DNA from: Actinomycetota bacterium
GTDB lineage: Bacteria; Actinomycetota; Acidimicrobiia; Acidimicrobiales; Poriferisodaliceae
Direction: 5' to 3'
Assembly (NCBI GenBank): GCA_002731665.1
Contig: PCCJ01000046.1
Span: forward strand, 1-26,771
DNA length: 26,771 nt
This document shows positions 7,295-15,141 of the stretch, piece after piece; the first letter of the stretch is position 1; each line of letters opens with the position of its first letter. The translations under genes were made by a program, and so were the position numbers. The notes below the pieces were generated by a model. The model did not search any database. It saw only the letters and a list, made by a program, of their open reading frames with translations, and had not been told where the DNA came from.

Positions 7295-8696
7295 AACCCT
7301 TTGTGATCTAACGGCAGTCGAGCTTAGACGGTTGTTAGGCAACGCTGACGTCAGTGCGCGCGAGGTGCTTGAATCCCATCTTAGGCGGATAGATCGGGTT
7401 AACCCTCTAGTGAATGCATTAGTAACGATTGTTCCTGAACTTGCTGCGGAGCGGGCATTGGAAGCAGATGAAAAATTGGCGAGAGGAGAACCGCTTGGTT
7501 TACTGCATGGGCTTCCCGTCGCACATAAGGACCTTTTTGACACATCAGGTATCCGAACCACCAAGGGATCACCTATCTATTCTGACAACGTGCCGGATAA
7601 AAATGACTTGATTGTTGAGCGTCAAATGAACGAGGGAGCTGTGACGGTTGGAAAAACTAACACACCTGAATTTGGGGCTGGTTCTCAAACTTTTAACGAA
7701 GTGTTTGGGGTGACAAAGAACCCATATGACCTGTCTAAAACATGTGGGGGAAGTAGCGGCGGGGCTGCCGTAGCATTAAGCGCTCGAATGTTGCCGCTAT
7801 GCGATGGCTCAGATCTCGGCGGATCGTTGCGTAATCCAGCGGCGTTTTGTAATGTGGTGGGCTTCCGCCCATCCGTCGGGCGAGTGCCGACAATCTCGCA
7901 AGATAATCTTGGGATGCCAATGGCGACAAGTGGCCCAATGGCGAGGACAGTGTCAGATGTGGCCTTATTTTTATCTGCGATATCTGGGCCACACCCACTA
8001 GTACCTAGCTCGGTTATGGAGACTCCGGATTCCTTTCTTGGACCTCTTCATAGAGATTTTTCTGGGACGCGAGTTGCTTGGTCGCCTGACTCAGGTGGTT
8101 TACCCATGGATGGAGCAATCAAAAAGGCTCTAAATACAGTGCCGAATATATTGAGTGATTTAGGTTGTGACGTTGTTGAGATATGGCCAGACCTATCGGA
8201 GGCTCGGGAAATTTTTCAAACGCTGCGTGCTTGGGTTTTCGAACTCGGATATGAACCTCTGCTTAATAGTCACCGAGATCACTTAAAAGAGACCGTGATT
8301 TGGAATATAGAGCTAGGGCGTAAGCTTTCACTTAAAGACCACGTAGACGCTTCGCGAAAACAAGCACGGATGTTTATGAGACTCCAAAACTTTATGGATG
8401 ATTTTGAGTATTTGGTATCTCCGGTAACACAGGTCTTGCCCTTCGACCACAGCACGGAATTTATTACTGAAATAGATGGAGTCGAGTTAGAGACCTATAT
8501 CGATTGGATGAGATCTTGCACTGATGTATCGACGACGATGCATCCAGCTATTTCGGTTCCTGCCGCATTCTCGGATGATAACTTGCCTGTCGGTGTTCAA
8601 ATGGTGGGCCGCAATAGAGCAGATTTGTCGGTATTGCAATTAGCGTTCAGTTTTGAACAAGCCACACTCGTCGGTCAGCGGGCGCCCTTGCTTTAG
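7284..8696 (+). CDS. Amidase signature-family hydrolase
   Basis: 470-residue amidase. The Ser-cisSer-Lys triad is complete: K82 in VAHKDLFD, S157 in GGSSGG and S181 in GSDLGGSLRNPA, spaced 24 residues as in the family. The ATG at 7284 (MTDETLCDLTAVELRRLL) is preferred over an upstream in-frame ATG at 7233, which would bury 17 more residues inside the MFS gene. It overlaps the MFS stop by 11 nt. It is not obviously GatA, because no gatC or gatB is adjacent. The likely role is hydrolysis of an imported amide; the substrate is not predictable. Confidence 0.92.
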   Translation: MTDETLCDLTAVELRRLLGNADVSAREVLESHLRRIDRVNPLVNALVTIVPELAAERALEADEKLARGEPLGLLHGLPVAHKDLFDTSGIRTTKGSPIYSDNVPDKNDLIVERQMNEGAVTVGKTNTPEFGAGSQTFNEVFGVTKNPYDLSKTCGGSSGGAAVALSARMLPLCDGSDLGGSLRNPAAFCNVVGFRPSVGRVPTISQDNLGMPMATSGPMARTVSDVALFLSAISGPHPLVPSSVMETPDSFLGPLHRDFSGTRVAWSPDSGGLPMDGAIKKALNTVPNILSDLGCDVVEIWPDLSEAREIFQTLRAWVFELGYEPLLNSHRDHLKETVIWNIELGRKLSLKDHVDASRKQARMFMRLQNFMDDFEYLVSPVTQVLPFDHSTEFITEIDGVELETYIDWMRSCTDVSTTMHPAISVPAAFSDDNLPVGVQMVGRNRADLSVLQLAFSFEQATLVGQRAPLL

Positions 8697-8706
8697 ATTG
8701 AGCGCT

Positions 8707-9150
8707 CTAGTTCGTTTCAGGCACATTAGGTATCGGATTGTCTCGGAGTGACTCCTTCCAAGACCTAAAACGCGTGTGTCTAAGTCGATCTGGACCCTGT
8801 CCCGAGTCATTTTTGTTTCCGTCTAAGTCGAAAATGTAGAAACGATCGTGATCACTTGGGTCAAGAGCTAGATACCGACAAGGTCCAAGAGTTGGGCCTG
8901 CTCGCCATAGAAGCCAACCATGAATTCGTCTTTTGAATACTGCCTCAGGTTTCCCGTCTAAGCTTTCCCCGAGTGTCTTCAAAATGTTCGGGGCTTGATC
9001 CCATGCGCTCGCCGCAATATTACGGTCTCTAGTGGGAGTTTCAGGAAGGTCAGTTAGAGATACAGGTGTATAGTCGACAGGCCTTTCATCGGATTTCAGA
9101 ACTTTTGTGTGTTTTGACTTTGTCTCTGGTTGGGAAACTTTACCATCCAC
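8707..9150 (-). CDS. Conserved-looking protein of unknown function
   Basis: I do not recognise this family. From the GTG at 9150 it is 147 residues; an upstream ATG at 9222 would put 25 more residues inside the hydrolase gene in another frame, so the GTG, overlapping that gene's stop by 11 nt, is more likely. The first 60 residues are polar and Pro/Thr/Lys-rich. The C-terminal half looks folded: GWLLWRAGPT, RYLALDPSDHDRFYIFDLDG, and a final GPDRLRHTRFRSWKESL. No signal peptide or membrane segment. It follows the metallo-beta-lactamase gene on the same strand and is convergent with the amidase, 10 nt away. Confidence 0.7.
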   Translation of the reverse strand: MDGKVSQPETKSKHTKVLKSDERPVDYTPVSLTDLPETPTRDRNIAASAWDQAPNILKTLGESLDGKPEAVFKRRIHGWLLWRAGPTLGPCRYLALDPSDHDRFYIFDLDGNKNDSGQGPDRLRHTRFRSWKESLRDNPIPNVPETN

Positions 9151-9748
9151 GATCGACCCACTCCTGGAGGCGTGGTGACTCGTCACCGATGGTCGTGTCG
9201 CCGCCGTGTCCAGGCAAAACAATTGTGTCTGGCGAAAATTTTGAAAACATTCGATCTTCTATGCTTCGAATTATTGTCTTGAAGTCACCACCTTCGAACC
9301 CAGTAGCTCCTGGGCCACCGGGAAACAACGTGTCGCCTGAGAACAATAGGGGCGTATTCTCGACGTGGAAACTCATGGATCCTGGGGTGTGACCAGGGTT
9401 TAAAATGGTGCGAATTCTGAGGCGACCGACCTCAATAACTGAGTCGTCTTCAAGTAAGTAGTCGTAGCTCGGCAGCATGCCGGCATCTTCGAGAGTGACT
9501 CCCACTTCGTAGCCAGCGTCTCTGATAGCTGGAATAGCTTGAATGTGATCAAAATGACCGTGTGTCTCGACGACGGTTCGAACGCCGAGGTTCTGACAAA
9601 TCTCTAACAGCTGCTCGTGCTCATTGGCTGCATCAATAAGGATTGCTTCTCCTGTCTCGGTGCAGCGGATAGTGAAAACATTATTTTCGTAAGGACCGAC
9701 GACGACTTTATGTACTTCGATACCGGTTGCGTGCCAATGTAGAGTCAT
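9140..9748 (-). CDS. Metallo-beta-lactamase-fold hydrolase, glyoxalase II-like
   Basis: About 202 residues from the ATG at 9748; a TTG at 9769 would add seven. Numbered from the TTG, the metal-binding motif is H70-x-H72-x-D74-H75 (THGHFDHI), followed by H127 (NPGHTPGS), D146 (FSGDTLF) and H188 (LPGHGG), the full dinuclear site of the glyoxalase II-like branch. These enzymes cleave thioesters or oxidise persulfides; the GGPGATGFEGG loop after SGDTLF fits the small actinobacterial members often just called MBL-fold hydrolases. Cytoplasmic. It lies downstream of the FAD oxidoreductase and upstream of the unknown 147-residue gene, probably one operon. Confidence 0.9.
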   Translation of the reverse strand: MTLHWHATGIEVHKVVVGPYENNVFTIRCTETGEAILIDAANEHEQLLEICQNLGVRTVVETHGHFDHIQAIPAIRDAGYEVGVTLEDAGMLPSYDYLLEDDSVIEVGRLRIRTILNPGHTPGSMSFHVENTPLLFSGDTLFPGGPGATGFEGGDFKTIIRSIEDRMFSKFSPDTIVLPGHGGDTTIGDESPRLQEWVDRGW

Positions 9749-9783
9749 AAGGTAGAGCTTACGCACCAAAAAGTAGATGCCTG

Positions 9784-11160
9784 CTAGTCCTCAACCACAT
9801 GTTTGGTAAAAGAGCCAAGAGCTTCGTCCCATTTCGATGTGTCTAATGCGCCATCTGATGATAGTGAGTTGACTAAATGCTCACTCATTCGCATAACGTG
9901 GTGGAGATTGTCAGGAACCCCCAGGCCATGGCGCCCGAAAGAAACAACCCGATTAATAGACTGAGCAGCAAGTTGCGTTGTTGTCCTAGCTTCAGATGTT
10001 AAATGCTCAAATACTGGGTAGACGGATGGTAAATATTTAAGTTCAACATGAACATGTTGCGGATCAGGAAGCCCCATGGTTCGTAGATCTTCAGATACGA
10101 GTCCACCTAATTCACCCGGTGATGAATTCCAGATCGTGTCTCCATTCCAGCAAGGTACTTCAGCACACAGAACAGTCTGATTAGACGGATCGGGGCCATC
10201 TCGATAGTTCTTAGGTTCTGACAGTCGAGAGATAATTGTTTCTGTCGTGGGAATGTAGTGAGCATCGAATGGTGTGTACTGAGGCTTGGGAATCACTAGG
10301 TAGACCAGAACCATCGCCCTATTGCGTAATGACCTAGCGGCTTCGAGTGTCGCCGAGGGCGGTGAAGGCTTCGCAATGGCGAGAAGGTTCGGTGACGGAA
10401 TCGTCGACCAAACCTGTTCGAACTCAAAAATTCTCCCGGCGCTGGTGATAGCGACGGAGTCCTTCTCGGCTTGCAATTTAGTGATGGGACTGTTGAAGCA
10501 TAGTTCTGTTCCCGCTTCGTTTGCAGCGTCGGCGAGACGTTCGGAGATAGACCCGTATCCGCAGCGTGGGTACAAAAATACGCGTCCGGAAGTTCGCGTA
10601 GCCGTTGCTATCTTGCGAATTACGTCAAACCCTGAAGTAGCTGCGATTCGACGTTGTGCTATTTCTACACTTAGCTGATGAGGTTTAACGCCGTACAATT
10701 TCTCGGCGAATGGGCCATAGAATTCCTCAGCGACTGTTGGACCTAAGCGATGTTGAACGCTCTCGTAAAAGTTTGTTTCAATTGAATTTCGAAATGGCTT
10801 CGTCAAAGTTTCCCCAGCTATGCGAAGTGCCACATTTGTAGGTAGTTTCTTTATTAAGTCAGTTGCTCTCAGTGGGAATTTAACCCACCGGTCTCTCAAA
10901 TTAATTCTGCCGTTACGCTCTCGTATCTGAAGGTCATCTCCCATGATCTGTTTAATAAGTGCAAGTAGGTGCGGCTCGGTTGCTGGGTGCAGGCGATGAG
11001 ATCCTAGATCGACTCGCTGGCCTGCCACCACGAAACTGGCTGCCATGCCTCCGGGGTTTGACGCACTTTCGAAGACTGTGCAGTCATGCCCTTTTTGTGA
11101 GGCGAAAAGCGCGGCTGCTAGACCGGCAGGGCCTGCACCGATTATTCCGATTTGAGCCAA
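9784..11160 (-). CDS. FAD-dependent amine-oxidase/protoporphyrinogen-oxidase-like flavoprotein
   Basis: 458 residues beginning with the FAD-binding motif GIIGAGPAGLAAA, then ES..PGGMAAS and DLGSHRLHP, as in UDP-galactopyranose-mutase/protoporphyrinogen-oxidase-like flavoproteins. The block FYGPFAEKLYGVKPHQLSVE is typical of members encoded with polysaccharide genes. The C-terminal FAD motif is SFGRHGLGVPDNLHHVM. The start is TTG at 11160: a strong Shine-Dalgarno AAGGAGG (minus strand, 11169-11175) lies 8 nt upstream and decides it. The divergent neighbour is a nucleotide-sugar epimerase, so a glycan-related reaction is more likely than heme synthesis. The substrate is unknown. Confidence 0.82.
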   Translation of the reverse strand: MAQIGIIGAGPAGLAAALFASQKGHDCTVFESASNPGGMAASFVVAGQRVDLGSHRLHPATEPHLLALIKQIMGDDLQIRERNGRINLRDRWVKFPLRATDLIKKLPTNVALRIAGETLTKPFRNSIETNFYESVQHRLGPTVAEEFYGPFAEKLYGVKPHQLSVEIAQRRIAATSGFDVIRKIATATRTSGRVFLYPRCGYGSISERLADAANEAGTELCFNSPITKLQAEKDSVAITSAGRIFEFEQVWSTIPSPNLLAIAKPSPPSATLEAARSLRNRAMVLVYLVIPKPQYTPFDAHYIPTTETIISRLSEPKNYRDGPDPSNQTVLCAEVPCWNGDTIWNSSPGELGGLVSEDLRTMGLPDPQHVHVELKYLPSVYPVFEHLTSEARTTTQLAAQSINRVVSFGRHGLGVPDNLHHVMRMSEHLVNSLSSDGALDTSKWDEALGSFTKHVVED

Positions 11161-11168
11161 CTAGTTTT

Positions 11169-11175
11169 CCTCCTT
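11169..11175 (-). promoter_or_regulatory. Strong Shine-Dalgarno deciding a TTG start
   Basis: Read on the minus strand this is AAGGAGG, 8 nt before the TTG at 11160. It is the clearest ribosome-binding site in the window and fixes TTG as the start of the flavoprotein gene, since no ATG is near the FAD motif. Confidence 0.8.
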
Positions 11176-11183
11176 GTTTTAGA

Positions 11184-11196
11184 TAAGGTAACCTTA
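11184..11196. promoter_or_regulatory. Possible DtxR/IdeR-like operator (weak)
   Basis: TAAGGTAACCTTA is a 13-base palindrome with a single unpaired centre, in the 63-bp divergent region between the flavoprotein and the epimerase. Extended rightwards to AAC it matches 11 of 15 positions of the DtxR box start TTAGGTTAGCCTAAC. Its resemblance to the boxes around dtxR, fbpA and the FEA1-like gene suggests metal control, but a different palindrome-binding regulator is possible. Confidence 0.4.
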
Positions 11197-11223
11197 ACTA
11201 TGAATGTTGGGTAGGCCTCTCTT

Positions 11224-12204
11224 ATGGGAACTAAATTATTGCGTTCTGTTGTAACTGGAGCAGCAGGGTTCATTGGCTCGCATTTGGTTGAAGAGCAGCT
11301 GAACCGTGGACTATACGTTACAGGCATTGATTGTTTTGACTCATGGTATTCACCAGAGGTCAAGAGAGCCAATTTGTCAAAGGTGCTAAGCCATCCAAAT
11401 TTTGACCTAATTGAAGCTGACTTGAATGAACTTAATCTAGTTGAGTTGCTAGACCCCGACTGCATAGTATTTCATTTGGCTGCGCGCGCAGGGGTCCAGG
11501 ATTCTTGGGGCGAAGGTTTCGAATCCTCTGTTAACAATAATTTGTTAGCTACTCAAAAGCTTATGGAAGCATCATTGGAAAATAAGGTGAGTCGTTTTCT
11601 GTATGCCTCAAGTTCATCTGTGTATGGAAATGCTGATACTGCTAGAGGTCAACGAATTGAGTCCCCTATAAGTCCATATGGGGTGACAAAACTAGCGGTG
11701 GATCACTTAGGTCGTATCTATGGTGCGCGAGGGCTGCAAACTGTAGGTATGCGCTATTTCACGGTGTACGGACCGAGACAACGACCTGATATGGCCATGA
11801 ATAGGCTATTTCAAGCAGCGCTACCTGGAGATTTTTACTTTTCACTGCGGGGCGACGGAACGCAGAAGCGAGAATTTACGTATGTGTCCGATGTGGTTGA
11901 AGCAACTTTGGCGCTATCAAAGTGTTCGGTTCCGGCTGGTTCAACATTTGATATTGGAGGTGGGAAAACCAATTCTGTCATAGGTGTGATTAGCAGTATC
12001 GAAAGGCTAGTTGGCTCGCCTTGTCGAATCACAAAAGAAATCGCTGCCCCAGGAGACCCAAAATCAACCGAAGCGGTACTAGGACCGATATCTGACGCAA
12101 CTGGTTGGAAGCCTAAGGTCAGTCTAGAAGATGGTCTTTCAGCGCAGTATCTCTGGCAGGAGCATCAGCTTTCTTCGTTGAGGCAATCCAAGCTCGATGC
12201 GTAA
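11224..12204 (+). CDS. NAD-dependent nucleotide-sugar epimerase/dehydratase
   Basis: 326-residue extended short-chain dehydrogenase. NAD motif TGAAGFIGSH at 11-20, HLAARAGVQDSW at about 84-95, the catalytic Ser in SSSSVYG (129-135) and Y152-x3-K156 in SPYGVTKLAVDHL; the substrate-side motif RYFTVYGPRQRPDMA is typical of UDP-glucuronate/UDP-glucose 4-epimerases. It acts in the cytoplasm to make sugar nucleotides for surface glycans. Neighbours include a GT-C-like membrane protein and a glycosyltransferase fusion. Its last 86 bp overlap the 3' end of the convergent membrane-protein gene. Confidence 0.9.
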   Translation: MGTKLLRSVVTGAAGFIGSHLVEEQLNRGLYVTGIDCFDSWYSPEVKRANLSKVLSHPNFDLIEADLNELNLVELLDPDCIVFHLAARAGVQDSWGEGFESSVNNNLLATQKLMEASLENKVSRFLYASSSSVYGNADTARGQRIESPISPYGVTKLAVDHLGRIYGARGLQTVGMRYFTVYGPRQRPDMAMNRLFQAALPGDFYFSLRGDGTQKREFTYVSDVVEATLALSKCSVPAGSTFDIGGGKTNSVIGVISSIERLVGSPCRITKEIAAPGDPKSTEAVLGPISDATGWKPKVSLEDGLSAQYLWQEHQLSSLRQSKLDA

Positions 12205-13534
12205 GCCACCCAGTAGAAAGAATAGCTATTAGCCAAATTGCTGTGATTGCAATATCCAGAGAGTTCATTCTCTGGTGGTCAGGTAAGAGTAAACGCCATA
12301 TTCTGAAAGCTGGATTTGAAGTTTGTTCAAAGTCGAAAATTAAAGTTCTGCGACCGGTGGAGGCTTCTAACACAAGCCAGAACCAAGAAAAAATGCTGTA
12401 GAGGCTTGCTAGTAAAATTGGCTTCATTAACTTTGCGTGTCGTTCTGCTAGCGAAGCGATTAGAGCGACGACGAGAGGCAGTACAACTACGACTTGTCTT
12501 CCAGGCCACCACCACCCATGCATAGTGAGCGCTACCCACGTAGCGTTTGCCCAGCCGACAGAAATTAGGCAAAGAACGAGAAAAGAGTCATGATGCTTTC
12601 TTGCATATGTAAGGACCAGAGCCGCTGGTGCAAACAGAAAAGCTGGAGCCCAGGCTGCGAGCCCAAACCCTCGATCTATTAATAGTCCAACAACTCGCCT
12701 TGTTCTACCAATAGGGTTCCAATGCTCGCCGACTACGTGGAACTCTTTTCCATTAACGAAGTGGTCACCGGAAGCATAAACAGTCCAACCGCCGTAAATT
12801 CTCTGGTGAACGATAAGAAATATTAGCCCGTTGATAGCCAAAAAAAGAGCGGTAGCTAAAGCTCTTGTTTTAGTGGAATGCCACGTTTGCCAAAGTATGA
12901 AGAGGGCGAGGATTGCTGCAATAGGAACGTATTTTACACTCAGCCAGGGAAGCGAAATTATAGAGGTTGAAGCGATAATAAGGTTTTTGATGTTCGTAGA
13001 GCCTGTGATAGCAAAGGTTCCAATTAAGACAGCCAGCGCTGCCGGCATTTCTGGGTACACCTGGCTGCCGTAGGAAACTAGGGGCGGCGAGCAAAAAAAA
13101 GCGGCTATGACGAATGCGGCAGGCAAGGTGCTGAGTCGCCAACGTTTGGTTACTAGAGCTAACGTCATGGCGGCTGAAGCACTTGAGATAATTGCAAGAA
13201 ATATTTTTGCTGACGTCCACCCTCCGACAGCCATAGCTGGTGCCAAAAGAACCGGCAAAAGAGGATCATGTGGACTGATTCTTTGGTTGGTTTCGTTGAG
13301 CTCGATGGTTTGTTGGTTTAAGTTAACCTCGTGCCACGGTGCGAATCTTCGATCAGCAATCTCATCGCTGATATCTAAATCGAAATCTTCGGCAATGCTG
13401 AGAGCTGTTAGAAGGTATTGAGGCTCGTCCGCGGTGGTTTTGGCTCCATACGTAGCTCTCGCTCCGATTGCCGGGAGTGCCGCAAGAAATGTGATGATTA
13501 TTAGAAACGCAAAGATGCTCTTGGGTGACTTCAA
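12119..13534 (-). CDS. Polytopic membrane protein, GT-C glycosyltransferase-like
   Basis: 471 residues with roughly ten hydrophobic segments. The first extracytoplasmic loop carries TTADEPQYLLTALSIAEDFDLD; an acidic DE motif after the first membrane helix is the hallmark of GT-C glycosyltransferases that use lipid-linked sugars, and RISPHDPLLPVLLAP is also reminiscent of them. I cannot name the substrate. The start is TTG at 13534 with AAGGA about 6 nt upstream on the minus strand. It lies 8 nt after the stop of the iron permease gene on the same strand, so it appears to be the third gene of the fbpA-fbpB operon, which is unexpected. The basic C-terminal tail overlaps the convergent epimerase gene by 86 bp. 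Confidence 0.75.
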   Translation of the reverse strand: MKSPKSIFAFLIIITFLAALPAIGARATYGAKTTADEPQYLLTALSIAEDFDLDISDEIADRRFAPWHEVNLNQQTIELNETNQRISPHDPLLPVLLAPAMAVGGWTSAKIFLAIISSASAAMTLALVTKRWRLSTLPAAFVIAAFFCSPPLVSYGSQVYPEMPAALAVLIGTFAITGSTNIKNLIIASTSIISLPWLSVKYVPIAAILALFILWQTWHSTKTRALATALFLAINGLIFLIVHQRIYGGWTVYASGDHFVNGKEFHVVGEHWNPIGRTRRVVGLLIDRGFGLAAWAPAFLFAPAALVLTYARKHHDSFLVLCLISVGWANATWVALTMHGWWWPGRQVVVVLPLVVALIASLAERHAKLMKPILLASLYSIFSWFWLVLEASTGRRTLIFDFEQTSNPAFRIWRLLLPDHQRMNSLDIAITAIWLIAILSTGWLTHRAWIASTKKADAPARDTALKDHLLD

Positions 13535-13542
13535 TTTATTCC

Positions 13543-15141
13543 TTATCGATGTTCAGCATTGCTAAGGACAAGAAACCAAGTGAGGGCGAATGAGATAGAT
13601 ACGAGAACAACTGCCATGATTCCTGCTTCTGCTACAAAAGCATCTTCAAATGACATAAAGATCCGAGAAGTAAGATTAGTGAAACCCAGAGGTGAAACTA
13701 AGAGGCTGATCGGAAGTTCCTTAAGAACCGATAGCAAAACCAGTCCAGAGCCTGCCAAAAGGCTAGGAGCCATTATCGGTAAGTCTATTTTCCTAAACCT
13801 CCGTCGTTGAGATGCTCCTAAGGTAACGGCTGCCTCATGTAACTGTTTAGGGACGGCTATAACAGCCACGAGACAAACCCCTAATGCCAATGAACCAAAG
13901 CGTACAACGAAGGCGAATATTAAAAGGGCGCTGCTGTCACCAAGCCATTCATAAGCGAGTTCTGACCTGAGAGTCCAAAAACGAACTGAGAGAGCTATTA
14001 AGAGCCCGGGCATAGCAAAAGTGCTAAGAATAATTATTTGTCCAATTGTTCCTATTTTGGACCGGTGCCTTCCGGCTAGGAAAGCAATTGGTAAGACAAC
14101 TGCGACGCTTATGAAAGCAGCTATAACCGACGTCCAGATTGAGCCCCAAGACGCAGACAAAATTTTCTCAAAATCGATAGTCAAGGAACTTTTGGGGCTA
14201 GTTGCTCGAATAATCCCGCCGAGTGCCCATTGTGATAGAGCTGCTAGGGGGGCCACTACTGCAAGTAAGCCAATTACCCACACAAAGAAATTAGCGATAA
14301 ATCGAAAACGCCCAAGAGGGTACTGAACGGCGCGCGGCGAATGTTTTGTTTCTGGAGCGGTTGTTTTGCTTCTTAGCATTCTCTCACCACTAACCACTAG
14401 GGCGGCTAGAACCAGCAAGATCAAACTGATAGCTAGTGCGACGGCTGGTTGAGCGAGATGGTTGGTAGCTATTGCTCTAGCTAGCGTGTCATAGCGGACA
14501 AGTTGAACAACACCGAAGTCGCTGATCGTGTACAGCGTCACTAGAAGCGTTCCGGAGATTATGCTCGGCAGCAGTTGAGGCAGACAGATATTCCTAAAAG
14601 TTGCTAGCGGGCTATTGCCTAGAACTCTGGCACTCTCCTCTAGAGATACAGGAAGGTGCCGAAGCTTGGCCGCGACTGGTAGGTAAACGTACGGGTAGGT
14701 GAATAAAGTAAGAACAAACCAAGCTCCCCAAAAGCCTCTAAATTGAAAACCAGAGTGAAGTCCAAAGTTCTCAAGAAAATCTGCGAGAGAACCACCTTTA
14801 CTCAAGGTTCGGTTGAAAGCAGCTGCTCCAATAAAACTTGGAAACACGAGTGGTATAGCGAGTGCTACTTGCCAAAATCTCCGAAAAAATAGATCGGTCC
14901 GAGTCACGAGCCAAGCAAGACTGCTCCCAATTAGCAGTGCGCAAATAGAAACAGCGACGGCGAGCACAAGGGTGCGTTGTAACGGTTCTAACGTACGAGA
15001 GCTGAAAATCAGCTCCCCTGGGCGGGCGCCCTCGGTAAAGTTTCGAATTATTAGATAGATCGTCGGAAAGAAAAAGAGGCTGCAAATTACGGTCGCAGAG
15101 GTCTTCAATAGAAAAGATCTCGGTGGCCGTTCTTTCCTCAT
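13543..15141 (-). CDS. fbpB: Ferric iron ABC transporter permease (FbpB type, two fused halves)
   Basis: 532 residues with about 12 membrane segments forming two permease domains fused in one chain, as in FbpB/HitB/SfuB. Each half has an EAA loop that docks the ATPase: EESARVLGNSPLATFRNI in the first and EAAVTLGASQRRRFRKID in the second. Length and double EAA motif fit the ferric iron (or 2-aminoethylphosphonate/thiamine-like) subgroup; the FbpA-type binding protein upstream supports iron. The ATG overlaps the fbpA stop by 4 nt. The ATPase partner is not adjacent: fbpC lies at 17939, beyond a gene on the other strand. Confidence 0.9.
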   Translation of the reverse strand: MRKERPPRSFLLKTSATVICSLFFFPTIYLIIRNFTEGARPGELIFSSRTLEPLQRTLVLAVAVSICALLIGSSLAWLVTRTDLFFRRFWQVALAIPLVFPSFIGAAAFNRTLSKGGSLADFLENFGLHSGFQFRGFWGAWFVLTLFTYPYVYLPVAAKLRHLPVSLEESARVLGNSPLATFRNICLPQLLPSIISGTLLVTLYTISDFGVVQLVRYDTLARAIATNHLAQPAVALAISLILLVLAALVVSGERMLRSKTTAPETKHSPRAVQYPLGRFRFIANFFVWVIGLLAVVAPLAALSQWALGGIIRATSPKSSLTIDFEKILSASWGSIWTSVIAAFISVAVVLPIAFLAGRHRSKIGTIGQIIILSTFAMPGLLIALSVRFWTLRSELAYEWLGDSSALLIFAFVVRFGSLALGVCLVAVIAVPKQLHEAAVTLGASQRRRFRKIDLPIMAPSLLAGSGLVLLSVLKELPISLLVSPLGFTNLTSRIFMSFEDAFVAEAGIMAVVLVSISFALTWFLVLSNAEHR

